32,815 nucleotides of DNA from CAZTZY01 sp964617765 (GTDB lineage: Bacteria > Pseudomonadota > Gammaproteobacteria > Pseudomonadales > DT-91), in the NCBI GenBank assembly GCA_964617765.1, contig CAZTZY010000023.1, forward strand, positions 1 to 32,815, written 5' to 3'. Both the position numbers and the translations under genes were made by a program. The notes under the pieces are model-generated. The model had not been told where the DNA came from and did not search any database. It worked only from the letters and a program-made list of their open reading frames with translations. Positions 6,960-15,371 of the stretch are shown one piece after another (position 1 is the stretch's first letter; each line of letters starts with the position of its first letter).

Positions 6960-9002
6960 TCAGGAAATATCAGTAAATTCGTAGTTCATGACAGGGCTTG
7001 GCATCTGTAAATAACTGCCTTGTATATAGTGGGTGCCCAATTGCCATAAAGTCGCCAAAGCACCTGCATTATCCACTTCAGGCAGCATGGTTTGAATGCC
7101 GAGCTCCTTGGCTTGGGTAATCAGTGATTTTAGCTCAGTAGTATCACCTTTAGCGATTGATTCGGTAAAATGAGCATCAATGAGTATCATATCCAGTTTG
7201 ATATGATTAAGCAGTTTGAAAGGTTCTGACTCCTTGCCAAAGTTCTTTAATGAAACCTGAAATTTGGCTTCTCTTAAGGCTGTAATGGCTTTTATAGCAG
7301 CTTTCAAATTATTGCGAATGTCTTCTTCCTGAAACTGGAAAACGAGAAATTCGTTAGTCAGGTTTGCAGCTTTTGTGGCTACCTTTAACCAAGCAGCAAG
7401 CCCGTCATCCATTAAGGCATTCAGTGTCAGGTTGATAGTTAATCGAGAGTTGTGACCACTGGCTCGATGCAGTGATAAGGCTTTTGTGCATTCAAGAATA
7501 ATCCAACGATCCAGTTTTGAATTTTTTGCAGACTGGATAAGTGCAATCGGGTAAACATCCTTGCCGGCTTCATTCATCCACACGGAGGCTTCGTAATTTT
7601 CTCGTGCATCACCCTGTAAACTCATCATGGGCTGGTAGAGTAATTTGAAAACGCCATGTTCAAGCGCTTCTTCGATATTGGCAATATCATCAGCGCCGAC
7701 GGGTGCAGCCTGTTTAACCGCAGGGGTAAAAATTTCGGCACTGTTTTTGGATTTTTTCAGGCGGATATTGCCGATGCCTTCAATACAGTTATCCAGCATT
7801 TGCAGGGTATTTTTATTGTTCAGGTTCAATACCACACAGGTGCAAGTGTATTGAAGGGTGCGACCATCTAACTCACAAATGTGTTTTTCAATGGTTTGAA
7901 GAGTCTCTTTGGCAATTTTGATTGCCGCATCAGGTTTTTGTTGCAAGATGACTGCAACAGAATCATCGCCTAGGCGAGCAATAAGTTCGCCAGAATTCAG
8001 TTGGGAATGTAAATGGGTGGCAAGATCCTTTATCAATGAATCAATGCCACTTAAATACACATCCTGTAATAAATTAGGGTATTCGTCGAGAGCATAGACC
8101 ATTAAAGAAGCACTAAAAGTGCCATTGTTAACCTGCATGGCGGAGGAAGCGATTTGGTCTGCCAAATAGTAACGGTTGAAAAGTTCAGTGGCTGTATCAA
8201 GAGTGCCAGACCCACTTGCACCGCTTGAACCCCCGGTGCTGTTACTTGAAATATGTACTTGAGTGCAAGGTTCGTTATCAATGCTGGAAGTGGACAGGGT
8301 AATAAATGCGTCAAAATTTTCCTTGTTATTGGTGACTGCCTGAAAAACCAGTTCAGCCTTTTCCATATCGCCTTTCCCAAAAAGTTTGAAAAAGTTCTTG
8401 AATTTATTATGGTCTGCAGCGGCAACGAGATCGATGATGGAAGCGCAATCAAGCTGTTCAGTGGTGTATTTAAAAGCCTCGGCAAAAGCCTCATTGCATT
8501 TCATGATGATGCCATCTGCCACATAAGCTATTGCATCATCCGAGGTAGAAAGTAATTGCTCGGCACGCTCGCTCAGTTCCGCATAGTCTTTTTCCAAAGC
8601 AGTTGTTTTGGCGTGTTGATGTGCATTTTCCATTTCCCTTTTGGCGGCATGGACAAAATGCTTTTCTGCAGCTTTATCGATAACATCCTGAATGCCCGCT
8701 TTGAAAGCGCGTTCTTGAGTTTCAGGGCTTAAATCATCAGTTATCAGGATGACGGGAGTACTTTTTTTGAATTTCTTCAGACCTTCAAGGCTAAATGGCA
8801 ATGAGACTTGCGGATGACGGTTATCGGCAACCAATAAATCCCAGTTATCATTTTTCAGGCTGTCAGTTAAATCTTCTTCTGAGGTAACGCGGTGCGCACG
8901 AGTAGCCAGACCAGCACTACGAAACATGCCTATAATTCGTTCTGCTTCATTTTGAGATTGTACCTGAATCAGAACGTTATAATTATTTTGTTTTTTGCTC
9001 AT
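6960..9002 (-). CDS. fimX: FimX-like REC-PAS-GGDEF-EAL protein with degenerate motifs
   Basis: FimX of Pseudomonas aeruginosa is a polar c-di-GMP effector needed for type IV pilus assembly and twitching. This 680-residue protein has close to the same length and domain order: REC-like (1-120), PAS (about 145-255), a Gly/Ser linker, GGDEF-like (about 265-425) and EAL-like (about 436-675). The N-terminal QNEAER and LATRAHRVTSEEDL stretches resemble FimX. GGDEF reads GDDSV (345-349), EAL reads EAS (471-473), the usual DDFG reads KNFG (586-589) and the EGVE-type motif reads PEVDN, so neither cyclase nor phosphodiesterase activity is expected. The ExLxR arginine is a tryptophan. The REC acid pocket is missing, although an aspartate (D60) sits where the phosphoacceptor would be. 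No clear ribosome site precedes the ATG. The PilZ-like gene lies upstream, 94 bases away. Confidence 0.85.
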   Translation of the reverse strand: MSKKQNNYNVLIQVQSQNEAERIIGMFRSAGLATRAHRVTSEEDLTDSLKNDNWDLLVADNRHPQVSLPFSLEGLKKFKKSTPVILITDDLSPETQERAFKAGIQDVIDKAAEKHFVHAAKREMENAHQHAKTTALEKDYAELSERAEQLLSTSDDAIAYVADGIIMKCNEAFAEAFKYTTEQLDCASIIDLVAAADHNKFKNFFKLFGKGDMEKAELVFQAVTNNKENFDAFITLSTSSIDNEPCTQVHISSNSTGGSSGASGSGTLDTATELFNRYYLADQIASSAMQVNNGTFSASLMVYALDEYPNLLQDVYLSGIDSLIKDLATHLHSQLNSGELIARLGDDSVAVILQQKPDAAIKIAKETLQTIEKHICELDGRTLQYTCTCVVLNLNNKNTLQMLDNCIEGIGNIRLKKSKNSAEIFTPAVKQAAPVGADDIANIEEALEHGVFKLLYQPMMSLQGDARENYEASVWMNEAGKDVYPIALIQSAKNSKLDRWIILECTKALSLHRASGHNSRLTINLTLNALMDDGLAAWLKVATKAANLTNEFLVFQFQEEDIRNNLKAAIKAITALREAKFQVSLKNFGKESEPFKLLNHIKLDMILIDAHFTESIAKGDTTELKSLITQAKELGIQTMLPEVDNAGALATLWQLGTHYIQGSYLQMPSPVMNYEFTDIS

Positions 9003-9096
9003 GATACGACATATGTGTTATGTAAATAAAAATCAATGCAATCTACATTGAATGTGTATTAAGCAATCCTTATAGAAAAAATGAATTATCAAGAGA

Positions 9097-10920
9097 TTAT
9101 TTCAGTAGACTCCATACTGAATCCATATCAGCTTCATCAGAATTTCCGACAACGCCAGTAATCTTACCTGATGATGTCGATGACGCAACTGATTTAACGT
9201 GCTCATAAGCAAACTGGAAATAACTGCCAGTTGAGGAGATAAGTTTTTTAAGTTCTACGCACTTTTCGTTACCATCACTTGCCAGTAAAACATATTGTCC
9301 GGATTTGAACGCCACTGCCGGTGTTAAAATGCTCCCGGGTTGACCAGCAGTCTTGATTTCAGGCAATACCAGAACCCGCATGAAATCAGATTTCGGGTGT
9401 CCTTCAAAATCGGCCACTCTTGCACCATAAGGCGTGGCATTAGGGCTTAAAAGCTCAACTCCGATCTGCAAGGATTTTTCCTTGTTCTGACGTACCCAGC
9501 GAATTGAGCCTATATTCCACGTATTGTGATGGTCTTCTTTAACGCCAATAATTTCGCCCGCTTTTATCGTGTGCGGAATATCATTATCCCATTCCAGGCA
9601 ATATCCGCCGGGGCTCATATTGACTACAGATACCTTGAAATCCTGATATTTTTCTTTATCAGAGCCAGTAAACGTCATCATTGAATTGCCGCCATTGCGA
9701 ATATGGAAATCAATGGACTCCATAGTGACCTGGGCTTCGGATTTTGCCGTTGTGCCAAATAGGCTTTCATCCCAGATATCCAGCTTTTGATTGGGTCGTA
9801 ACTGTTCCTTGAATTGTGCGGGAGAAGCACCCACTGCCTTCGGTGGGTTATTGCCATAAATAAATGTGGAAAACGGTTTTTTATTGGCTAAAAAATAATG
9901 GGTAGTGGTCAATCCAATACAAAGTGCTAATTCCGAATTAGCTTCAAGCCGCATAAAAGTACGACCGGTAAAAACACCCCAGGCCAGGATTAAGTGATTG
10001 ATTAAATTTGATGTTAATCCCGATTGTTTTTGTGCCAATGGCGCGGAAAGTTGTTTGAGATTTTCAATTAAAATATCAGTACTCAAGGATTGGCAGGTTG
10101 GCGGGTATTTACCCTTATAAAATTTTTGATAGATGGGTGGGATATCCATGGTAGGGTCTACCACAAAAGCGGATTCCTGACTTTTATCCAATGCAGCGAG
10201 TTTAACCTGACGTGCCCAGCCCCATAAGTGCTTCTGCAGCCGTAAAATATCATCTTGCCTCATCTGGTTGGCTTTGATGCAGCCCCATAACAAAAGCTGC
10301 ATGTAACAATGTTCAATAGTGGAATTTTTATCTTCCAGATCTTCATTGGTTTGTGTCAGAACATGCAAATTATACTTCCGAGCCAATTGGAATAGCCGAT
10401 GTACGGTTTTCCAAAACCCGTCGGTGCCCGGTCTATAAAGTAAATAATCACGCATCATCAGGTTGCCATATTCTATCATGGCATTATAAATGGCGTGGCT
10501 CATCAGGGCGGTAGGTTTTTTAATGATACTCCCCATTTTCTCATTGCACTGACAGGCGGCAATAACATAGCCCGTAGCCAGAAAGTTTTGCAACGCCTGG
10601 CAAAGATTGGCAATTTTTCGCGGTTGCTCTGGCAGAATAATAGGTTGGTGAATATAGTTTTTGCGTAAACCATCACAGGCATAATGAATGGCTGGTCGTA
10701 ATGCATCGAGAATTTCAAGTCTTGTTGCAGGGGATGTATCCAGCTCACATACTTCTTTCACGGCTAAATAGAGCATACGTGTAGATTTACCCACATCGGC
10801 GACGGGCAAGCTGTTTACCCAACTCTCGATAGAGGTTTTATCCGGACGGCTAAAAGTGAGGGCTTTAAGGTCTCTGCCGGGTAAATCAAACAGGTTTTCA
10901 ATGTTATTACTGTCTTTCAT
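9097..10920 (-). CDS. Large PilZ-like domain protein upstream of fimX
   Basis: A 607-residue cytoplasmic protein without signal peptide or membrane helices. Residues 1-400 are mostly helical with no motif I recognise. A PilZ-like segment lies at about 425-495, with VVNMSPGGYCLEW (the N-x-S-x-x-G element) and later GSIRWV and IGVELL. The RxxxR half of the c-di-GMP site is not visible ahead of it, so nucleotide binding is doubtful. The last 110 residues may form another beta-rich unit. It is transcribed toward the fimX-like gene and probably works with it in pilus control. The name cannot be assigned. The ATG at 10920 has no Shine-Dalgarno sequence. Confidence 0.75.
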   Translation of the reverse strand: MKDSNNIENLFDLPGRDLKALTFSRPDKTSIESWVNSLPVADVGKSTRMLYLAVKEVCELDTSPATRLEILDALRPAIHYACDGLRKNYIHQPIILPEQPRKIANLCQALQNFLATGYVIAACQCNEKMGSIIKKPTALMSHAIYNAMIEYGNLMMRDYLLYRPGTDGFWKTVHRLFQLARKYNLHVLTQTNEDLEDKNSTIEHCYMQLLLWGCIKANQMRQDDILRLQKHLWGWARQVKLAALDKSQESAFVVDPTMDIPPIYQKFYKGKYPPTCQSLSTDILIENLKQLSAPLAQKQSGLTSNLINHLILAWGVFTGRTFMRLEANSELALCIGLTTTHYFLANKKPFSTFIYGNNPPKAVGASPAQFKEQLRPNQKLDIWDESLFGTTAKSEAQVTMESIDFHIRNGGNSMMTFTGSDKEKYQDFKVSVVNMSPGGYCLEWDNDIPHTIKAGEIIGVKEDHHNTWNIGSIRWVRQNKEKSLQIGVELLSPNATPYGARVADFEGHPKSDFMRVLVLPEIKTAGQPGSILTPAVAFKSGQYVLLASDGNEKCVELKKLISSTGSYFQFAYEHVKSVASSTSSGKITGVVGNSDEADMDSVWSLLK

Positions 10921-11121
10921 AAAAGGGGTTATGTCATCTTTGTATAATGCCAGTATAAGATATATAACAAAAAAAGAGTTAACACATTATTTTATTGAAA
11001 AATTGTGCATTAAAATGTGTTTTAAGCATTTTAAGTAAGGCTAAAGCGTGCTTTATGGTTATGGCGCGAGTGAAACCATAAATTCGTATTAACCATGGTG
11101 TTAATTTTCAGGGCATAAAAA

Positions 11122-12054
11122 ATGACATGGCATCCAACAGCTAATTTATTGGCCATCAAGGCGCGTGCTGAATTATTAGGGCGAGTGCGGCATTTTTTTG
11201 CGCAACGTAAAGTCCTGGAAGTAGAAACACCTATTTTGGGTTTGGCAACCGTCACGAATCCCTTTCTGCAATCGATTGCAGCGGATAATGGTTATCTGCA
11301 AACATCCCAGGCATTTTATATGCAGCGTTTATTGGCGGCAGGAGTCGGTGATATATACCAAATGACAAAAGCCTTTCGTAAAGTGCCGTCAGATGAGCAT
11401 AGTGTGATTGAGTTTAGTTTGCTGGAGTGGTTTCGTCTGGGCTTCGATCAATGGGATTTGATGGAGGAAGTGGCTGAATTGTTAGAGCAGGTATTAACTT
11501 GCCATCATTTTGAATATCGTAGTTACCAAAGCGTTTTCGAGGAGTATTTGGGTTTGAATCCCATGCTGGCTGATGTTGAACAGCTGAAGTTTGAGGCGCG
11601 ACAACACTTGAATGTAGAAATGCCCAGAGCGAGCAAGGACGATTGGCTAAACCTGTTGATGAGTTATTTTATTGAGCCATTATTAGGTCAGCAAACCCCG
11701 GTCTTTATTTATGATTATCCGCCATCCCAGGCTCGTTTAGCGCACCTGAATGTCGATGAAAAAGGCGTGGAGGTGGCAGAAAGTTTCCAGCTTTATTATA
11801 AAGGGGTATCACTGGCCAGTGGTTACAAGGCGCTGAACAGCAGTGAATTAATGCAGGAACGTTTTCAGTTGGAAAATCACGAGCGAGTGCAAAAAGGCTT
11901 GCGCCCGGTTCCACTGGATGGCGATTTTTTACAAGCTCTTGCACACGGCTTGCCTGAATGTGCTGGTGTGTCGTTGGGGATAGACAGGTTGCTGATGCTA
12001 CAGTTACGCGCAGAACACATTCAGGATATTTTGAGTTTTGTCAGGCCTGCCTAG
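11122..12054 (+). CDS. epmA: EpmA (GenX/PoxA)-like elongation factor P lysyl-ligase homologue with altered active site
   Basis: EpmA is a LysRS-like class II enzyme lacking the anticodon domain that attaches (R)-beta-lysine to EF-P. This 310-residue protein aligns along its length with the E. coli enzyme (325): VLEVETP, LLEWFR, YYKGVSLASGYKAL and the motif 3 element LGIDRL. Several conserved positions differ. TSPEY is TSQAF, the motif 2 FRxE is FRKV, and ELANGFHEL is SLASGYKAL. By my alignment these correspond to E78, E102, E244, N247 and E251 of the E. coli protein; the LEW glutamate (E116) is kept. The reading frame is intact, so it is either repurposed or recently inactive. The start has AGGG nine bases upstream. 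It converges with the small lipoprotein-like gene. Confidence 0.85.
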   Translation: MTWHPTANLLAIKARAELLGRVRHFFAQRKVLEVETPILGLATVTNPFLQSIAADNGYLQTSQAFYMQRLLAAGVGDIYQMTKAFRKVPSDEHSVIEFSLLEWFRLGFDQWDLMEEVAELLEQVLTCHHFEYRSYQSVFEEYLGLNPMLADVEQLKFEARQHLNVEMPRASKDDWLNLLMSYFIEPLLGQQTPVFIYDYPPSQARLAHLNVDEKGVEVAESFQLYYKGVSLASGYKALNSSELMQERFQLENHERVQKGLRPVPLDGDFLQALAHGLPECAGVSLGIDRLLMLQLRAEHIQDILSFVRPA

Positions 12055-12085
12055 TTATCTGGATAAAGCAAAGCAGTAGATAACT
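12053..12085. terminator. Possible bidirectional hairpin between convergent genes
   Basis: AGTTATCT (12053-12060) and AGATAACT (12078-12085) form a perfect 8-bp inverted repeat with a 17-base loop. It begins in the epmA stop codon and ends directly at the stop of the facing small gene. There is no clear T-run, so its strength is doubtful. Confidence 0.35.
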
Positions 12086-12259
12086 TCACTTTGTGGCTTC
12101 CTTGGCCACACGGCGGGTGCCGTGACCAATATCGGTTGCGGCATCTTTGGTGGCGTGACCAATGGTTTTGCCTGCAGATTTAAATTCAGAACAACCCATA
12201 TTGAATAAAGGGACAGTTAATAAAAAGGCAAAAGCCATTTTTCGAGCAAGACGAGTCAT
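12086..12259 (-). CDS. Small lipoprotein-like / entericidin-sized protein
   Basis: A 57-residue protein, MTRLARKMAFAF..., with a basic N-terminus, a hydrophobic segment and a cysteine at residue 23 (FNMGCSEF). This looks like a lipoprotein signal, although the lipobox is weak with Asn at -3. The mature part is small, Lys/Thr/Ala-rich and contains two related units, IGHATKDA and IGHGTRRVA. The size and layout recall entericidins and similar short envelope lipoproteins, but homology is not proven. An ATG seven codons upstream is less likely, because AAGGA lies seven bases before the start chosen here. Confidence 0.6.
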   Translation of the reverse strand: MTRLARKMAFAFLLTVPLFNMGCSEFKSAGKTIGHATKDAATDIGHGTRRVAKEATK

Positions 12260-12500
12260 AGCATATTCCTTAAAAGACAAACGGGATTTTAAACTATTGG
12301 TGCATTGAGAATGATTATTGAACTAGGGTTTACAGTAAAGAAATAATTTATTGAAGTATTCCAGTTGTTCAGTGAAAACACCCAACTATTTCGTCATGTG
12401 CCTTTTTTGTACAATCGGTGTAAAATCTCCCACCTTTCTTGATGCGGTTCAGCTACAAGCTGCCGGTTTCTTACCATAGACAAGCTATAAGGATTCACAC

Positions 12501-13754
12501 ATGTTCCGTAAAGATATGCGCATTGCCGGTTTTGATGATGAAGTATTTGCAGCCATTCAGGCTGAAGAGCGTCGCCAGGAAGAACACATCGAGCTTATTG
12601 CCTCTGAAAACTATACCAGCCCGCGTGTTATGGAAGCGCAAGGAACCGCACTGACCAATAAATATGCCGAAGGTTATCCGGGCAAGCGTTACTACGGTGG
12701 CTGCGAATATGTGGATATTGTCGAGCAGTTGGCGATAGATCGCGCCAAGGCCTTGTTTGGTGCCGATTACGCCAACGTGCAACCACACTCTGGTTCCCAG
12801 GCCAATGCCGCTGTGTACATGGCGCTGGTCAATCCGGGCGATACCATATTAGGCATGAGTCTTTCAGATGGCGGACATTTAACACACGGCGCCAAGCCGA
12901 ATTTTTCCGGCAAAATCTACAATGCCGTGCAGTATGGCCTGAACAGCGAAACCGGCGAAATTGATTATGAGCAGGTTGAAAAACTGGCGATTGAGCATAA
13001 GCCTAAAATGATCGTGGCGGGATTCTCTGCCTATTCAAGAGTGGTTGATTGGGCACGTTTCCGTGCTATTGCCGATAAAGTGGGCGCTTACCTGTTTGTT
13101 GATATGGCGCATGTGGCAGGTCTCGTCGCTGCCGGTGAATATCCTAACCCGATGCAATATGCTGATGTGGTCACTACAACGACCCACAAAACCTTGCGTG
13201 GTCCGCGTGGCGGATTAATCCTGGCTAAAGCCAATCCTGATCTGGAGAAAAAACTCAATTCAGCCGTATTCCCTGGTGGCCAGGGTGGCCCATTGATGCA
13301 TGTGATTGCTGCCAAGGCCGTCTGTTTTAAAGAAGCGATGAGCGATGAATTCAAAACTTACCAGCATCAAGTGGTAAAAAATGCCCGCATCATGGCCGAT
13401 GTCATCAAGGCACGCGGTTTTGATATCGTTTCTGACGGTACTGATGACCATTTGTTTTTGTTAAGCCTGATTCGCCAGGGTATCACCGGTAAAGATGCTG
13501 ATGCCGCTTTGGGTAATGCCAATATTACCGTGAACAAGAATGCTGTGCCTAACGATCCGCAGTCACCTTTTGTAACCAGTGGTTTGCGCATCGGTACTCC
13601 CGCCATGACTACTCGTGGTTTTAAAGAAAAAGAAGCCGAGATGCTGGCTGGCTGGATTTGCGATATTCTCGATGATATCAATAACGAAGCGACGATTGCG
13701 CGGGTGAAATCACAGGTGCTCGAGCTTTGTAAGAAATTCCCGGTTTACGCGTAA
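12501..13754 (+). CDS. glyA: Serine hydroxymethyltransferase
   Basis: GlyA converts serine and tetrahydrofolate to glycine and 5,10-methylene-tetrahydrofolate, the main source of one-carbon units. The 417-residue protein has the family length. It carries ELIASENYTSPRVMEAQG, YPGKRYYGGCEYVD, QPHSGSQANAAVY and the PLP-binding TTTTHKTLRGPRGG with Lys at about 230. The leader (12281-12500) contains a TAAAAT box at 12421-12426 and a small hairpin around CAGCTACAAGCTG, but no riboswitch I can recognise. It heads a long co-directional run; nrdR begins six bases after its stop. Confidence 0.98.
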   Translation: MFRKDMRIAGFDDEVFAAIQAEERRQEEHIELIASENYTSPRVMEAQGTALTNKYAEGYPGKRYYGGCEYVDIVEQLAIDRAKALFGADYANVQPHSGSQANAAVYMALVNPGDTILGMSLSDGGHLTHGAKPNFSGKIYNAVQYGLNSETGEIDYEQVEKLAIEHKPKMIVAGFSAYSRVVDWARFRAIADKVGAYLFVDMAHVAGLVAAGEYPNPMQYADVVTTTTHKTLRGPRGGLILAKANPDLEKKLNSAVFPGGQGGPLMHVIAAKAVCFKEAMSDEFKTYQHQVVKNARIMADVIKARGFDIVSDGTDDHLFLLSLIRQGITGKDADAALGNANITVNKNAVPNDPQSPFVTSGLRIGTPAMTTRGFKEKEAEMLAGWICDILDDINNEATIARVKSQVLELCKKFPVYA

Positions 13755-13760
13755 CACATT

Positions 13761-14222
13761 ATGCAATGCCCGTTTTGCAGTGCTGATGATACCAAAGTGA
13801 TTGATTCGCGTCTGGTTGCCGAAGGTGATCAGGTGCGCCGTCGCCGTGAGTGCGTTAGTTGTGGCGAGCGTTTTACCACCTACGAAACAGCTGAATTGTT
13901 GATGCCTAAACTGATAAAAAGCAATGGCAAGCGTGAACCATTTAATGAAGATAAATTGCGTTCAGGTATTTTGCGGGCATTGGAGAAACGGCCAGTCAGC
14001 GTTGAACAAATTGAAACCATGATGGGGCAAATCAAACACAAATTACGGGCAACCGGTGAGCGAGAAGTGCCTTCACGTTTAGTAGGTGAAGCAGTAATGG
14101 CGCAATTACGTCAGGTGGATCAAGTGGCTTTTGTACGTTTCGCTTCGGTCTACCGTAGTTTCCAGGATTTGGAAGAGTTCCGTGCCGAAATTGATAAGCT
14201 GTCAGCTCCGGAGCAAGGTTAA
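13761..14222 (+). CDS. nrdR: NrdR, ribonucleotide reductase transcriptional repressor
   Basis: NrdR senses ATP/dATP through an ATP-cone domain and represses ribonucleotide reductase genes at NrdR boxes. The 153-residue protein has the N-terminal zinc ribbon (CPFC at 3-6, CVSCGERF from 31), the conserved SRLVAEGDQVRRRREC stretch and an ATP-cone from about residue 48 (LIKSNGKREPFNEDKL). Length and position between glyA and ribD are typical for gammaproteobacteria. Its stop is immediately upstream of the likely ribD start, and its final codons carry the ribD ribosome site. Confidence 0.97.
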   Translation: MQCPFCSADDTKVIDSRLVAEGDQVRRRRECVSCGERFTTYETAELLMPKLIKSNGKREPFNEDKLRSGILRALEKRPVSVEQIETMMGQIKHKLRATGEREVPSRLVGEAVMAQLRQVDQVAFVRFASVYRSFQDLEEFRAEIDKLSAPEQG

Positions 14223-14223
14223 T

Positions 14224-15348
14224 ATTATCAATAACGACTCGGTTTACATGGCGCGTGCCATACAGTTGGCACGAAACGGCTGGTACAGTACCTCGCCTAA
14301 TCCGCGAGTCGGTTGTGTATTGGTAAAGAATGACCGGATTATTGGTGAAGGCTGGCATAAAGTTGCCGGTGATGGTCACGCTGAAGTTAATGCGTTAGTT
14401 TCAGCCCGGGCTACTTCTCCCTCAGATATAATGGGCGCTACTGCCTACGTCACTTTGGAGCCCTGTAGTCATTTTGGCAGAACGCCGCCCTGTGCTGATG
14501 CACTGATAGCAGCGGGAATCGTGAAAGTGGTTTTTGGTATGCGGGATCCTAATCCGCAAGTTGCAGGGCAAGGCCTTGAGCGTTTACATGCTGCAGGCAT
14601 TGAGGTTTTAGGCCCTGTGTTAGAGCAGGATGCCAAACATTTGAATGCCGGGTTTATTCAGCGCATGGAAACAGGCAAGCCACGAGTATTTGCTAAAGCC
14701 GCCAGTAGTATTGATGGTCGCACGGCTATGCAATCGGGTGAGAGTCAATGGATTACCGGAGTAGCTGCCCGTGTCGATGTGCAAAAGTTGCGTGCCGGTA
14801 GTTGTGCTATTGTTACAGGAGTTGGTACGGTATTGCAGGATAATCCGGCATTAACTGTTCGGGATGAAAGTTTAAGCGCTGCTGGTTTGCCGTTGCGCCA
14901 GCCATTGCGAGTGATAGTGGACAGCCATCTGCAAACGCCGCGGGAGGCAAAAATATTGCAACAGCCGGGTAAGGCATTGTTGGTCTATGCACAGGCAAGT
15001 CCGGAAAGAATTGAAGAATTTACGGCTATAGATATAGAAACCCTTTGTTTGTGCAATGCAGAGGGTAAAGTCGACTTGCAGGAATTAATCGTTGAGTTGG
15101 CAAATCGTCAATGTAATGAAGTGATGCTGGAAGCGGGCGCCAAATTGTTCGGCGCTTTTTTAAAGGCGCAATTAATTGATGAAATTTATCTGTATATGGC
15201 ACCCACATTATTGGGTTCAAATGCAAGGCCTTTGGCGGCATTGCCTATAGAAAATATGAATGAACAAATACGTTTTGATGTAAAAGATATGCGTAAAGTG
15301 GGTGATGACGTGCGTTGGCAATTGACGCCTTGTTATCAGACAGCATAA
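14224..15348 (+). CDS. ribD: RibD, bifunctional diaminohydroxyphosphoribosylaminopyrimidine deaminase / reductase
   Basis: RibD carries out the second and third steps of the pyrimidine branch of riboflavin synthesis. The N-terminal deaminase shows SPNPRVGCVLV, the zinc motif HAEVNAL and PCSHFGRTPPC. The C-terminal reductase begins near RVFAKAASSIDGRTAM and contains GVGTVLQDNPALTVR. The start is unusual. The first in-frame ATG (14248) lies after the conserved D-x-x-Y that opens the domain and has no ribosome site. AAGG at 14215-14218 and GGAG at 14210-14213 instead sit at proper distance from ATT at 14224 or ATC at 14227. A GTG at 14182 or the ATG at 14248 remain alternatives. It overlaps no neighbour; ribBA follows after 23 bases. 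Confidence 0.93.
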   Translation: MINNDSVYMARAIQLARNGWYSTSPNPRVGCVLVKNDRIIGEGWHKVAGDGHAEVNALVSARATSPSDIMGATAYVTLEPCSHFGRTPPCADALIAAGIVKVVFGMRDPNPQVAGQGLERLHAAGIEVLGPVLEQDAKHLNAGFIQRMETGKPRVFAKAASSIDGRTAMQSGESQWITGVAARVDVQKLRAGSCAIVTGVGTVLQDNPALTVRDESLSAAGLPLRQPLRVIVDSHLQTPREAKILQQPGKALLVYAQASPERIEEFTAIDIETLCLCNAEGKVDLQELIVELANRQCNEVMLEAGAKLFGAFLKAQLIDEIYLYMAPTLLGSNARPLAALPIENMNEQIRFDVKDMRKVGDDVRWQLTPCYQTA

Positions 15349-15371
15349 ACCGAGTGTAAACAGGTAACAGC

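Noticed and set aside
10935..11020. TATAAT (10943-10948) and neighbouring AT-rich boxes as a promoter for epmA or the divergent PilZ-like gene
   Set aside because: No well-spaced -35 box on the + strand, and the - strand pair (TTGTTA, 18 bases, TATACA) is weak in an AT-rich stretch where such boxes arise by chance.
12427..12500. Hairpin in the glyA leader as a possible riboswitch
   Set aside because: A single short stem only; none of the conserved cores of glycine, SAM or THF riboswitches can be seen.
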